DNA of 64,000 bases from Perilla frutescens (GCA_026008535.1 BRKX01000002.1:68407380-68471379); one strand, 5' to 3'. Numbered from the stretch's first letter, positions 49,096 to 62,856 are shown. Made by a program: numbers and translations. The notes: a model not told the origin generated them from the sequence alone.

Positions 49096-49279
49096 TTTTT
49101 ATTTTTTTAAATTTTTTCTTAAAAAATATATATCTTGAACTAGAATCGTCGGCGGCTCACATGGTGCAATCGAAAATCTTTGCCTAATTTATTTCATCAC
49201 CACATGAAGCCACCTCAAAAATGAAAAACGTGATCTTCCATGCCATCAAGGAGGCGTCGTCAGTGTTCTCGATGACATC

Positions 49280-49326
49280 TTAGAGCAGTGTAGTGATCAA
49301 TTAAATAGTGTAGTGATCAATTAAAT
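49280..49326. repeat. 22-bp tandem duplication
   Basis: agtgtagtgatcaattaaat occurs twice in a row in noncoding DNA. Confidence 0.6.
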
Positions 49327-49329
49327 TGT

Positions 49330-51500
49330 TGGGGAACATACTTTGTTTGGATTTTGAAGAAAAAGATTAAATATAAAGTTTAAAATAAATGGGGGCTACG
49401 AGTGTAAAAAAAAATAAAAAAAAATAAGTAATATTTTTTATTCATTTAATTTTGAGGGTACAAAGAGTAAAATGGGAATTGTATTTAGAATTTCCCATCT
49501 AAAATTTATCTTTTACCTTAAAAAAAAAAGTGAAAATCTGTCTATGGGTCTCATTTAAATCCTAAGTAATATCAACCCAATATTTTTTAAAAGGCCCAAA
49601 ACTGAATAGCATTATGTAAGGCCTTAGCTATCGATTTTGGGCCATTTATATTCTAACTAAACCCATATTAATATTACCATCCCAGTCATAATGAAAATGA
49701 AATACTTTGATATTTTATTATTTCCACAAATAAAAAGATAAAACTCGACCTTTCAAAATTTGTGTGTTAATATAAATAGATTTATAAATTAAACGATAAC
49801 ACAAACTTAGGCCTAATTCATAAAATATAAAAATAAAATAATGAAAGGAACAGTACGATCTTGTTGTAATTAATATGCTGCAAAATCATAATTTATCTTG
49901 GACTACCTAATTTATAAATTTAAAAAAGGGAAAAGGGTTATGCTCTTATAGAATTTCTATTATGAATTTGCAGTTCACTATTAATTATGTTTCGAGTGTC
50001 ACAAACTTGTTATTTAGCTACTAGTGTCATACAAAACAATATATTATCATCTTTTAAAAAGTTTGTACGATGCGTCTGTAAATACTAAATATCTTCAAAA
50101 TTATTTAATAAATATTCATAATAATCACGTATGCCTAAGGCTGTAAATGTGCCGAGTCGATTCCGAACATATATATGTTCAACCTTGTTTGAAATAATAG
50201 CGATCTTTAAAATTTATGTTTGATTATCTATCAAATCGAACTCAAGCGAGCTTTAATCGAGGCGAACACGAGTCGAATTCGAATAGTTTGATATTTTTAT
50301 ACATGTTTGCTCATTTTTTACTTATCGAGATCGAGTTTGATTTGAGCTTTAATTAAATCTTATTAAATACAAAATTATGTTCAAACTTGTTAAATATATA
50401 TCAAATCGAGCTCAAACGAGCTTTTAACGAATGAACACAAGTTTAATATCAGACTATTTGGTTTAATTTTCAGTCCTAAATATGCTCCCTCAATTTCATA
50501 ATAATTAATGTTTTAAATTTTACAATAAAAATTAAGAAGCAAAAAGGAGACAAATATACCATTTTCTTTCTCCACATCTATCAAATTTTATGAAAAATAT
50601 CAAAAGTAAGTTAATATGTAGGAGATTTAAATTGAGAGAAAGAATATAAACAAATCTAAAATATCAATAATTTAAAATAAAATTGAAACGCTAAAAAAAC
50701 ATCACTTATTATATGAAATTGAGGGGTGGATCTTTTAATTCCTTCAAATATAATCAAGTGGTGGACATTTTTCGTATAAAAAAGTAAAGTTATGTAGGAC
50801 ATTATCCATGTAATAGAATAATAACTATTTTTCTCTCCATTTTTCAGTCCAAATTAAAGTAAATTTCAACCATAAAAATCCATTTTCTGCAGACAAAAAG
50901 ATCCCCACATATCCGTATCTCTTTATCTGTAGGTGCGAATGTAGAATCCATATTACTATTTATTTTAGTGACAAACTCTACTATTTTTTGGATGAGATCA
51001 TTTATTTTTGGCAATTTACACGGATGAGATATTATATTTTATAATTATATTATTACATCATATATTTCAACTGTAAGTGTGTGCATTTAAAATTTTCATA
51101 ACTACTCTCAAGGCACTTGTTGCCCGTCGTAAGTGAGTCGGTCGCCCCAGTCCTGTAAAGTACGAAAAATTAGAAATCCCAAATTTATAAGGAAATTACG
51201 CAAGTGAGTTCATCGTCTCATTCACATATATGCTATGTTGTAACAACTGACTTGTTAATTTTTTTTTTCAAAACTAACAAAAAAATTGCAAAAATTTAAC
51301 AAATATGAAAAATAATAAAAGTAACTTAATTCGCACGTTGATGAGCAACGAAAAATAGTGAAAAATAATAGAACATAGGCAATTCATATTTATTCAACTA
51401 TTATATGGGAGAAAATATTAAATGGAACAATTAAACTAGATTACAATAATATATATGAAAGAATTAAACTAAATTTCCATAAAATATGGAATTAGGTATT
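49330..51500. other. AT-rich intergenic DNA
   Basis: No gene. The stretch 50145-50460, with repeated TCGAAC/GAGCTTTAA motifs after GGCTGTAAATGTGCCGAG, resembles debris of hAT-like nonautonomous repeats. Ends were not determined. Confidence 0.35.
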
Positions 51501-51599
51501 CCATATCAAATTAAATTAGAGCCATCAAACCGAACAAATTGAAGCATCAAAAGAAAAGAAAAAAAAAGAAAAAACTAGAGAGGGTAGTAATTGAACGTA

Positions 51600-53729
51600 G
51601 AGAGAGAGAGAGAAAATAATGTCAAAGATCTTAGCATCAGATCTCCCTTTCCACACCCCTCCAATTTTGCTTGCATCATCATTGCATAGTACGACGCTGT
51701 TCTTTCTTGCGCTCAGTCTTTTCTTTCTCTCTCTCCAAAACACACACAAATACATACAAGACTCTCTCTCTCTACATAGTAATAATAATGTAATATACTA
51801 ATATATTATATATATGAATGATATACATACAAGACTAAAAGTAGACTACTGGTGCAACAGTGTAGCACCAATTCATCCTCCTATCTCATCTACTACTTGC
51901 CATAACCCTTTAGTTGTTAGATTTCAGGTATTCAAAGCATTTTGGCTCTCTTACTCTCCTTTCTCGTCACACTGCCTTTTTTTTCTGTCTCCTCCAAATG
52001 GCTAAAAATTAAAAAAGCTAAGCCCTTTTCTTTACTCCATGGAAAATCCTGCCATGCACAGGAATTTGATCAGAGAGAGAATCCACATATTTTGTTTTTG
52101 ATGATCATTGCTGGATGGCTGGGAGATCACCAGATAATGAATGGTAGCAGCTAGCATAGCAACGGGGACGTGAGAAAGAAAGAGAGATAGAGAGAGAATG
52201 GGCCCTCAAAAGGCTGCAAGGAGAAATGAGTGGAACTGCAGCATCAAAGAGTAATACTACATAATCCTTTCATCTTTTCTCTTCTCACACACACACACAC
52301 AGAGATATATATATATATATATTATTGTGTGGTTATTACTCTTTCTGGCCTTTTATTTAATGGGTCCTTGTGTTCATTTAATCCTCCTCCTACCCGCCCT
52401 ACCTGATCTCTGCAGAGATGCCCATTTTTTCTTGCTTCTGCATAATGCATTTGCACTTTAAATTCTACGACCCTCTGTGTTTTTAGTCTTGAAAACCAAA
52501 TACCTTGCGGTTTAACGACTCTCACGGAAAAAGAAAGTCACTTTTGAGAGAGAGAGAAAGAGAGAGGGGAGATCGTGCTGTAAGAAGAGATCATGATTCT
52601 TGATGGGTTTTGTCTGAGACTCTGAAATTCACCAGTTTCTTGAAATTTGGATTCTTGGATTGGATGAATCCCACTTTTCTTTTCTTTTTTGCTTGCCTTT
52701 TCATCTTCATGCAAGCAAAAACAGCTCACTTTTAGTGCAATTTTTTGGCCTGTTATTCTTTGTTACGTAGTTTTTTCAGAATGATGGTGGTGGGGTTGAA
52801 CTTTGAAGTTTGAAGTACTCCTTTTTTACTGTAAGCAGATATTCTTTTTTTTTTCATGGTTGTTTTAGATTTTTTTACTACCTTAATCTTTATCGTAAAA
52901 AGGTAAAAGGAAAAAAAAAACAGCTAAACTTCAAACATGTTCAGTTTCTTTTTTTTTTCTTTTTCTCTGCCTCCTGATTTTTACACTGTTTGGGGAAGAA
53001 AGGGTAACCAATGATTTCCTACGTATAGTTCTGATCAGCATAGAAATCAAAGCTTCCACTTTTATGTTTGTTTTCCACCCTTGAAAAAAACATAAATCAC
53101 TCTGAGAATTTTATATTTTTCTAGCAAACACACAATTATAATTTGTTCTTACAAAATTCCTTCTTCGAAGATTACAAGGTTTATCCTGACATCTCTTTTT
53201 CTTTGTCAAATTAATCATATTTAAAGTGACTGGTATTATTTGTGTGGTTGAGTGTTTGTTATGATTGTTTTCATGTTTTGCTTGTTGAGAGTGGAAAATG
53301 ACAGTTCTATCTCACCAAAAATTCTTGTGTTTTTCATGATGATTATTGAAGTTGATATATCGAGCTAAATATAGAATCATCAAGTTTTATATTCCACATT
53401 TTTTCCATTTTTTATGCCTGTTTTGTAAGATAATGCAAAAACGCTATGAATCAGTGTAAAATCTTGATAAAAAAATTCGCATCAGTGTTAGGTTTTCAGC
53501 TCCTAAATATAACACGGATAATAGGGAATCGAAGCTATCAACATGAAACTTGTGAATTGAGTTGAGTTCATCTATGTTTCTCTCTCTAAGCAATCCACAT
53601 TAATGTTAACTGGTTATGATTTCTAGTTCTTGAAAATTCTTGCTCATTGCTCCTTAAGAACAGTTTGAAATATCTAATTTTCGATATTTCTTTCCCTTCT
53701 CTGTTTTGGTGGAAAGTGGCCTTATCAAT
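51600..53729 (+). promoter_or_regulatory. Putative promoter and long leader of the ATH1-like gene
   Basis: Two kilobases with GA/CT microsatellites (51600, 51725-51773, 52548), a CA/TA run at 52286-52321, and many short ATG-initiated frames. Arabidopsis ATH1 is known for a long leader with upstream ORFs. A similar arrangement here is plausible, but neither the transcription start nor leader introns can be fixed from sequence. Confidence 0.35.
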
Positions 53730-55773
53730 ATGCAAATAGGTGAAACTGGATCACATTCACAATCTGTTTGCAAAGATGGGAATTGTGTCGTTGATGGATT
53801 TGTTCTGCCTTCAACTCTTATAGTTAGAGAAGCTATGGACAAGTTTGCTGGCCAGTTGACAAGTCGAGTTACCTTAGCCAGTGATGAATTATGTGGTACT
53901 CAATCAGGAAATGTTGCTGCGAGTTTCTCCTCATTTCCCCAGATCAGCACCTTTCATGGTGCTGATCGGCTAATGGAGGGCATCCCTCTTCCTGATTCAT
54001 CCATTGTCACCTTTCCTATTGAGAATCAAGAAAGGCTCACTACTCCGGTTCCTCTTGGATGTCCTGTTGAGAATACGAAATATGGTGTTTCCATTAACGG
54101 CCTAGATCTAGTTAGTTCTTCATTGGAGACCATGCTTCAAGGTTATGGAGGTCCATTTGACACGAGTGGTAGATGGGACTCGAGCAAATGCATAGCTCCT
54201 CCGGAACTTGTTGGGAGGGTGGTCGGAAGGACTACTGGACTTCTGCCAACCCAACCAGCCCGGAGGGAATGGATGATGATGGAGCAGGCGGGATTGAGCT
54301 CCAACAGTCGAGGCTCCTCTCAATTCAGCAATGAGTTGTCTCTGAGTCTTGTGACATCACGACCATCAGTTTTGCATGAAAATTCAATTCAGGAGCAATG
54401 CTCGGAGATGAGCTCCTCAGGTGTAACTAGCTATTCTTTGCATGATCGACAGATGTTGCTCGAGCATACTTCCTGCAGCAGCAAAAACCTCTCGTTGAGC
54501 TTTAATGCTCACAAGCCACCACTCCAACTTCCACCATTGGTGTCTGGATCAAGATTTCTCGAGGCCATGCAAGAAATACTTGCTGAAATTGCTTGCTATG
54601 CACTTGAAAACATTGAGGATGGAGTGAATGTGTCCTCTTCTTCAAGCTTTGTTGCTGGAAGGGCAGCAGTCGGTTCCTCCAATGGGATCGAGGCAGACCA
54701 TACGTCCGTGTTTCAAAAGCAAGAACTTAACCTTGAAGCAAAGAAAAAGCTTCTGCTTGCTCTATTGCAAATGGTATCCAAGCTTCATTTTGCTTTAGAT
54801 TTGCCTCAACTCAGTCAATTTATGCTCCATACAACAAATGCAGTCTCTTCTTTTGATTTCTGATTTTGTTAATATTGTGCATCCCTTAGGTTGACGATCA
54901 ATACAGCCAATGCTTGGATGAAATCCACACAGTAACCTCAGCATTTCATGCTGTGACAGAGTTGGATCCTAATCTACATGCTCGATTTGCTCTCCCCACA
55001 ATCTCTTTCATGTACAAGAACCTGAGAGAGAGAATCAGCAGCCACATTCTTGCAATCGGGGCTCATCTTAAGGAGGGACGAACACTAGAAAACCAGTCAT
55101 TCGAGGCATGCTTCATCCAGAAGCAGTGGGCTCTCCAGCAGCTAAGCAAGAGAGATCATCAACTGTGGAGGCCTCAAAGAGGCCTGCCTGAAACATCTGT
55201 ATCCGTTTTGAGGACATGGATGTTTCAGAATTTCCTTCACCCGTAAGATCTTTTCCTCACCTCTTCGATCCTATTTACTTAGATAAGCAAATATATGTTG
55301 TCTTTGAAGCAATGAAACATCTCATAATGTTCGAGTTTCAGGTATCCCAAGGACTCAGAGAAGCACTTGCTTGCTTTGAAAAGTGGCCTAACAAGGAATC
55401 AGGTATGCAAAAACTCTTACATTATGAAGTTGTACGAGTCTTTTCAAGCTCGAATGCAGAAACATAGTTGCTACATTAATTTGTGTCACAATTCATGTTC
55501 ATTTCAGTCTAAATTTCGACATTCTTGATTACTTTAGTAGGTGCAAATTCATATAACATGCACGAACAAGAACAGCTCAAACTTGACTCGTTTTCGTGTT
55601 ACCTGCAGGTGTCGAACTGGTTTATAAATGCTCGTGTGCGGCTATGGAAGCCAATGATCGAGGAAATGTGTGCAGAAATGAACAGAAGAAAAGCTCGTGG
55701 TGAAGTCGAAGAAATGGAAGGCAACCATAGAAACCACATGCGCTTTGAAACTAGGAGATTTACAAGAGATTGA
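53730..55773 (+). CDS. ATH1: BELL-class TALE homeodomain protein, ATH1-like
   Basis: Exons 53730-54773, 54890-55242, 55342-55402 and 55609-55773 join to 540 aa. The ATG at 53730 (MQIGETGSHSQ) is the first Met in the open frame; an upstream coding exon is not excluded. Motifs in order: NELSLSLV (a ZIBEL-type LSLSL), the SKY region SGSRFLEAMQEILAEIACYA (about 270-290), and the BELL domain LEAKKKLLLALLQMVDDQYS... to NLRERISSHIL (about 335-405). The homeodomain RPQRGLPETSVSVLRTWMFQ-NFLHPYPKDSEKH and VSNWFINARVRLWKPMIEEM (about 440-505) follows. MFQNFLHPYPKDSEK and ARVRLWKPMIEEM match ATH1 rather than other BELL proteins. BELL factors heterodimerise with KNOX proteins. ATH1 is nuclear and in Arabidopsis affects meristem maintenance, boundaries, flowering time and internode growth. 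Homeodomain residues look intact. Confidence 0.93.
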
Positions 55774-56990
55774 CATGGATAAATAAGGTATATATATATA
55801 TATATATATTTATTTATTGTTAAATGCTTTGTGCATTTCTTGATTTATTCCAGACTTTCAGTATATGATAAAATAGTATGGAGAATATCATTACAAGTGT
55901 ATATTGAAACTCCAAAATGGGATCTAAGTCGAAATCAAGAAAATTGGATATTTTGGATGTGTTTCGCATAATCCAAGTATGTTCCATATAGGAATACATC
56001 TCTAAACAAATAGATTCCTACGTACGTGTATTCCTGCTATGCTCGATGTGTGTGTATATTTTTAGTGTTCCTTCTGCCCAATTCAATTGTTGTGTGTTTT
56101 ATTAGGTAATATTATTTACTTAACATATAGTCGTATTTCTGTGTGCATTTGTGACTGTAAATATAGGCTTTGGATTTGCCCTGTGAAATATGATGTCCAT
56201 ATGTTTATTTTTTACTCGTTAATCTTAATTACAAAAAAAAAGGCACTCAATCTTATGGATTACTGAGAAGCCTAGGGATCAGTATAGCAAAGATAAAATA
56301 AAATAGAACTGCATGTAGTTAAAATCTTTTAAAAAACACACACACAAAAACGTACGTCCAGCAAATGTGATCCGCATATCCAACAATTTATTTTGTCGGG
56401 CTGGACCGATTTTGATTTTTTTTTTTATAATTTTATATTAACATCATACTTAAACAACACTATCGATCATTACATATTTGATGTGTAGCAATATGATGTG
56501 GCATCACTACGTACTTGATATATCTAAATTAATAAACTATGATTTATAACAGAAGATTTCAACAATTGTGAACCATTCTTTTCTTGTGCGGACAATACAT
56601 TTGCAAATTTTACATCAATTTAACTTGATAAAGTAAGAAATAAACTCACAGAAAATGAAATTAATCTCCCACCATCTATTATTTCATGCACTAACAATTC
56701 ACAAACAATATAACTTTTGATTGGATTTACAAACTAATCACCAACACTTGACAAACTCCTCGTATAATCCGGATCCTCTATTCCAAAACAGTGAATCATT
56801 GCAATTGTGACATCATCGCGCAATAAATCTATGAAAATTTAAAAGAAAGAAAATCTAGATCCCATCTTCCGTGTGCCTTTCTATTTCTCTTTTATCTAAC
56901 CTTCCCTGCCTACATAATTCACTTCCAACCACATGTATGCTTTAAAGTATTACATGTTACAAAAAACTTACCTTTGATCTTTTCTCACTC
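55774..56990. other. 3' flanks between ATH1-like gene and NDL locus
   Basis: A TA microsatellite at 55788-55809 in the probable ATH1 3' UTR, then AT-rich spacer. Nothing else recognised. Confidence 0.45.
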
Positions 56991-59900
56991 TCATTCTTCT
57001 TCTGTCTGGATTCTGGTTCTGATGGGCTTTAACTTCAAGCCCATGCTTTCTGGTGAGAAAAGCTCGGGCGAAATACTAGTCGTACTCAACGGGCTTCTTG
57101 GGCTTACGTTGAACTGAGATGGTCTGTAGAAGCCATAGCCTATGAGGAAGTATTCTAAAGGAATCAGCATTGCATCTGGTTGTTCTTCAGTGACCATTGA
57201 TCCGCATGCTTGAACCTATTCATGGGTGAGGTACTAAGAACTGGTATCTATACACGTTTTGGAGAGAGAGAGAGCAGTTTAGTGTACCTCAACCAACGCG
57301 ATTATTCTCCTGTCTAACTACGACATCATGTGGAGAGCCTCGTGGTGGAAAGGATAGTTTTCTCCAACAAAAATCAAGGATCGACACTGTAGTTCCTCAA
57401 GCCTTGAGTAATGTCTGGTCTCCTGTAGAACAGCAGATAGTAACATCAGCACTCTTCTACATGATCGAATGATATCTGATTCTGGTACATCAGCACGAAA
57501 TGGGATCACCTATTTCAAATTCTGTTGCCTTCCATCTTGCAACTCTTCAATTTAAAAAAAAAATATTTTTTAATTTATTATGATTTATTTTAATTTAAAT
57601 TTTCTATTAAGGGTTCATCCATCCCCAATTATGGTATATTAAAAAAAATAAAAAATAAAAAATTATGCAACACCAAATGTAACACAAAATGCAACAGATG
57701 ATCTGTTCTGCATCAGCACTGCCACGAACTTCTTGTCAAAACAAAGATACCTGATTATATCATCAATTGTCTGAAGTGAAAATTCTGCAGATTAAAAGGG
57801 ATGCCTCGAAGCACCTTGCTGAAGTACCGCATAACCAACAACTCCTTTACCAAACCACACATACCACACATATATGGCAAATTTGACATCACCTGCAAAT
57901 AGTTTGCCAATATTAAGAAAAAAAAAGTCGTGCACCCAAAGAGATCTATATTTTGTAACAAGCACCATAAATCCATAAGAGTGTGCCTCTTTCGCCGAGT
58001 GTGCTCAATTGCTACTTTTTTCTTTTATTTGGTGGCCAGGAGGAGGGAATTTTCAGAGTATAAACCTTATTGTATAGCCACTCTGTCCATGATGGTGCTT
58101 TCCATAGAGGAGAAACAAGAATCAAGCCCATAACTCGTTTTGAACACTTGTTATAAATCAATGCATAACTATGGTGATTAAAACTGAAAAAAGAATGGAA
58201 ATTCACAAGAGAAAAACAACGCACAGCAAAACGAGGAAAACACGGAAAGAGCAAATCAAATTAGCATATTAAAGAGACGTGTCAAAAGTTAGAAAACACC
58301 AGAAGTACCAAAATAGTCGAGGATTTCAGCAATTTGATTAGCTAAATCATCAACAGATAATGAGGGTTCATCCGGCCCAGCTACAGAAGCTCCTAGCTGT
58401 AATATCTCGTAATACAAGTACCAGATAAGAAACAGCGCAACTAAAAAATTCATTGACAACTGGGCACTTGCCACTAGTCAGTAATGAATACCAGTATTCA
58501 AGTAATAGAGGCACGGACCTCATGCCCAGGAGGACTTATGTGATAGATACAGAAGTTCTGGAGAAGAAGAGAAAATGCTTCTGGACAACAGAGGATACCT
58601 TAGAAACAGGACACATCTGGTTGGTTCCATATGCAAACAAATGAATCATTAGATACCAATACCACTATAAAAGTTACAAGTAAATTTACATCCACTTAAA
58701 ACTAATTAATACTTGAAGCAGCTGGGAACAGAACGACATGTTTTAAGGTCTGCAGACTATAAAACAAATCAAATGTCGCTCTCAATTTTTTTCCACTCTC
58801 CAGACATCTCACAAAGTAATATTTCTTATGAACTTTGAAGACGAGAAGAATTTCATGCAAACTTAACACCAAGTTTTCAGTGGCAAATGGCACCATATTA
58901 TAAGTGGGGTTCAGCAGGATTACAGCACAGTTCAAATTTTAAAGTTGTATCTATCATAAGTTCATGAAGCACTCATATTTCACTCTAGTCAAATTTTAAT
59001 GATGTTTCCTTACAGTTTAAAGCTAAATCAGGATAAGTAATTAGGGCAGGCTTGTCGTAATCTCCAAAAACAGCAACCGACAAAGAACCATAGCTAGTTT
59101 TCACAACATGATCCTGTATGAGATATGAAAAGCAAGAGTGTATCAAAATCTTCATTATTCAAAGAGAGGGAGATATCAATGGCAAGAAAGGCCAGATATT
59201 CCATAAGAACTTAATTCCAGTAAGAATTTAGAACACGTGCTTTAAAATGAGGAACAATCTTTTAGTAAAAAAAGTATCATCTGCTTCCCCACAGAATTTC
59301 CCATGTGCAGTGTTCCTTTCAGTGATTCCAGCTAGCATGTGAGCAAATATGTTATTAATGGAGCAGAAGTCAAAGCTTCTTTTCTTAGTTATATCATAAA
59401 AGAATCTACTTGTACAAGAATGCCTCTTTTCTTCATTACGTCCTATAAGAATCTACTAGCATACTAATCCATATGCTGATCTTGAGATATATCTAATTCC
59501 AGCTAGCAAGATACGAAACTCTTCCCATGATTTTTTTTATCTTAACTTTAATAAAAAGTAAATGACTAAATCCAGAATAAAACTGCAAAATATACTATAT
59601 TAGACAAATTTGAAGTTCCCTTCGTTCGATTTACATTCTAGTCAAAATAATCGAACACGTGATGACAGTCCTACTTCATACTAAATTCTTATGGAAAATA
59701 ATCAACCGAGAGATGATTGATGCATATTACATGCAGCCACAATCAGTCCTGTGTAGAGAGTTCGACAGATTCATTTAACTTTGCCTCAAACCAAAATAGC
59801 CACGGTTAAACTTGCACCAAATGTAATTAGCATTCAAATAATAAATAATATATGTAATTACGAAAATTTTCTGAAGGAAGCTCCATTCCTCATCAATTGA

Positions 59901-60400
59901 AGAAAAAAAAAATTACCAGCAATACATAGTAAATAAGGAAAGAGCATATAATCTTACCTGATTCAAAGCACGGTTGAATAAATTAAATATTAATAAACTT
60001 GATTTCGAACATGTGATCATTACTCGATCAACGCCTAACAGCTAACGCCCAAAGAGAAGATTAAAAACAAATTAAATATGATTTGTCAAAACGAGCTCTT
60101 TTGTCTTTACCCTCTACAATCCAAAAATGGAAAACAAGCTGCACTGACAAATAAAACTGTGTTTTTCACAGTTCAAGCCAATTCCTCCAAAAGATTGAAA
60201 TTACGGGAACTCAAAACTATCTATGTTAAATGTAGCTTTCATTGAGTAGCTAAACAGTACATACCTATTACTTGGAAACACACATATAAATTATATTACG
60301 TATGTTCATATGAACAATGTGAGTGGAGTTTGATATTCACCTTTCCGGCGAGAAGAAAGTATTCCATATCGACGGAGGCAGAATCGCTCGACTCCGTCAT
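56991..60400 (-). pseudogene. N-MYC-downregulated-like (NDL) gene, probably inactivated
   Basis: Leftward exons: 60400-60341 (MTESSDSASVDMEYFLLAGK), 59113-59014 (DHVVKTSYGSLSVAVFGDYD...), 58616-58519 (...CPEAFSLLLQNFCIYHISPP), 58396-58309 (LGASVAGPDEPSLSVDDLAN...), about 58158-58066 (RVMGLILVSPLWKAPSWTEW), 57892-about 57812, about 57509-57288 and 57215-56991 (VQACGSMVTEEQPDAMLIPL to MGLKLKPIRTRIQTEEE). The family is unmistakable: alpha/beta-hydrolase-like, non-catalytic proteins that bind the G-protein beta subunit in plants. Defects: TAA at 58600-58602 where relatives read MSCFQG; no exon for the SVMCMGVTAGAY segment; a frame break between RPDITQGLR and LQCRSLIFVGEN; TAG near 57330 in place of a Lys codon. 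Sequence errors could explain one or two, hardly all. Confidence 0.82.
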
Positions 60401-60404
60401 TAAT

Positions 60405-60530
60405 CACTCTCTCTCTCTCTAGAATCACTCCGAAGTTCGAGACGCTTTGGATATGGCCTCCATTCCCTATATACTGTATAGTATATAGTATATACATACA
60501 CACGCACTCTCTCCCTCTCTCTCTCTCTCT
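60405..60530. repeat. CT-rich microsatellites at the NDL 5' end
   Basis: CT runs at 60406-60420 and 60507-60530 with a short TA-rich palindrome (ATACTGTATAGTAT) between them, in the probable NDL leader or promoter. Confidence 0.6.
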
Positions 60531-61194
60531 AAAATATTCGCAAATTGTTGATTTTCTTTTTTAGTTTCTTTCCCTCTCATTTCAGCTGACAAATACAAAT
60601 GGTGAGTTGAATTAGCGATTTGACCGATTTATGCCCACTGAGTCACCGACAATTTGGGCTTTCTCGAGCAAATGGAGTGGGCCCAATGGATCATACATAT
60701 TTTTTTATTCTTTCTTTTTACTTTTTTATTTTTGTTTCTCGTTTTTAGGGAAAATCTATTAATGAATCGTACACTTGGAAAAATATCTTATTTGATTTAT
60801 TTCCTATGTATGTATATACATACATAGGGATGATTATCATGCATATAGGTTCTTAGTGTGTAAATTAGGAATTAATCACGTACATTAATTTAAAGATTTG
60901 AATGGTCTAGATTGTTTTGAAAATTATTGAAAATTTACATGCTTTCATTTGATTATAGTGCACAAGGGTAAAAGATGAATTTTAGCATATTTAATTTTTG
61001 AATTCCCGTTTTCATCGCCTACTTAATATGGGAACTAAATCTTTCATAACTTCCCCATAAAATGATGGTATTAAATTTCGATTCCTTAAACGAAAAAAAA
61101 TTAGCAAGAATTCATTCAATATCAATTAATTTGGTATTATGAGGGTTATTCTAAACACTACAAAAATGTATCAAGCATCAAATTCATTGCTAAC

Positions 61195-61817
61195 TAGGGG
61201 TGGAAATGGGTCAGGCCGTCCGACAGGGGCCTATGGCCTGACCTAATTTGAGACTCGTTCGGCCGACCTATATAGTAAAGAGACCAGGCTTATGTTTTTT
61301 TAAAAGCCTATATTAATAAGTAGGCTTGAGCTTAGGTTTTTAAAAAGACTCACTAAACTTAACAGGCCAGCCCATTTATAATATATATATATATATATAT
61401 ATAAAGTTAATAAAATAAGTTATTGCATATTTATTGTTTAAAAAATAAAATAATATAATATATTATCTAATTCAAAAAAATGCTCTAAGTTAGACATGAA
61501 TTATTTTAGTAAAAATGGAGAGAGAGATGCTATAATCTAATTCACGCCTCACTTGATATATATTATATACTTATATAATATAGATATACTATTTTGTTAA
61601 TATTAATCTTAGTTAAATAAAACTTAATTAATTTCAGATAAGCTCAAACAGGCTTTTATAAGGCTTCAAGCCTAGCTCGTTTGATTAAAAAGGCCAGGCC
61701 TAGGCCTATAAAAATGCTTACAACAGATAATGGGTCAGGCTTGGGCTTAACATTTCTATAATAGGCTCAGGCCTAACAAGGCAAAGTCCAGCCTTACCTG
61801 GTCCATTTTCACCCATA
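61195..61817. mobile_element. hAT-type MITE with 8-bp target duplication
   Basis: The element begins TAGGGGTGGAAATGG and ends CCATTTTCACCCATA, the inverted hAT-type end. Identical 8-base flanks TTGCTAAC sit at 61187-61194 and 61818-61825. It is 623 bases long with no transposase. The interior carries repeated AGGCTT/AGGCCT words. Confidence 0.88.
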
Positions 61818-62856
61818 TTGCTAACAATTCAAAAAATGCACCAAATTAATTAATAAAAATACACCAATTAAATCAGTTAATAAAGCATTATCAACCTCAA
61901 AATAAGCAGTCATTAACTAAAAAACGGCATTAATATTCAACAAGGGATTGATAATAGCCTAACCTAATCAGTTTATAAAGCATCAAAACAAATAAAATTA
62001 AACATTTGCAAAAAAATATTCAAATTTAATATTGAATTAAATTATATATAAAAAAAATCTTATGACTATCTTTTTTCATCCATATAATCCTTAAAACTAT
62101 AAATTAAGAAACTAACTAACTAAATTTTAAAATGATGAACAAGCTACGCTTTCAAACAAAAAAAAATTAATAATATTCTCAAATTAATAATTGAAATAAA
62201 ATTAAATGAGCTAATAATTCAAATTAAAATTCAACGATGCATTATCTACGGCAAAACAAAAAACATTAATACAACAAAAATAAGTATTAGTATTCAAATA
62301 AACAACATACAATAACCTAATATAATGAATTATTAAAGCATCAAAATCAATAAATTAAGCATACTCACTCACAAATTATTAGGGATTGATCTTATCCATT
62401 AGATATTGTAACATGTATGATTAAGATTAATTTTTATTTTATATATATTTTGTGGGAAAGGTCATTTTTGTAATACAAAATTGATCAATATCTTATTCAA
62501 TCTCTTTTTTTTTTTTTCCTTTCTTCACGTATTTTCCCCATTTATATGCAACCATTTGTTTGGAATATTTTCATCATCAAACATTTTTAAATTTAGTAAA
62601 GCATAATGATCAGTTGATATGTATGTAATGAGTATCTTAATTTTAATTTTTCATTTATATTATCCTAATCACTGGTATACTGGTACGGATATACCCACAT
62701 TAATAAAATCTGGATTGCTTTGAAAGATAATTGCGTATTAGCTATTTTAATTGTGTGTTTGGTTATTAAGATAAATATACTAAGATTGTTTCACACATCT
62801 GTTTGGTACATTGTTTTATTTGGTAGACTAAGTTCTGGAATGAGTAAATTAGTTTA

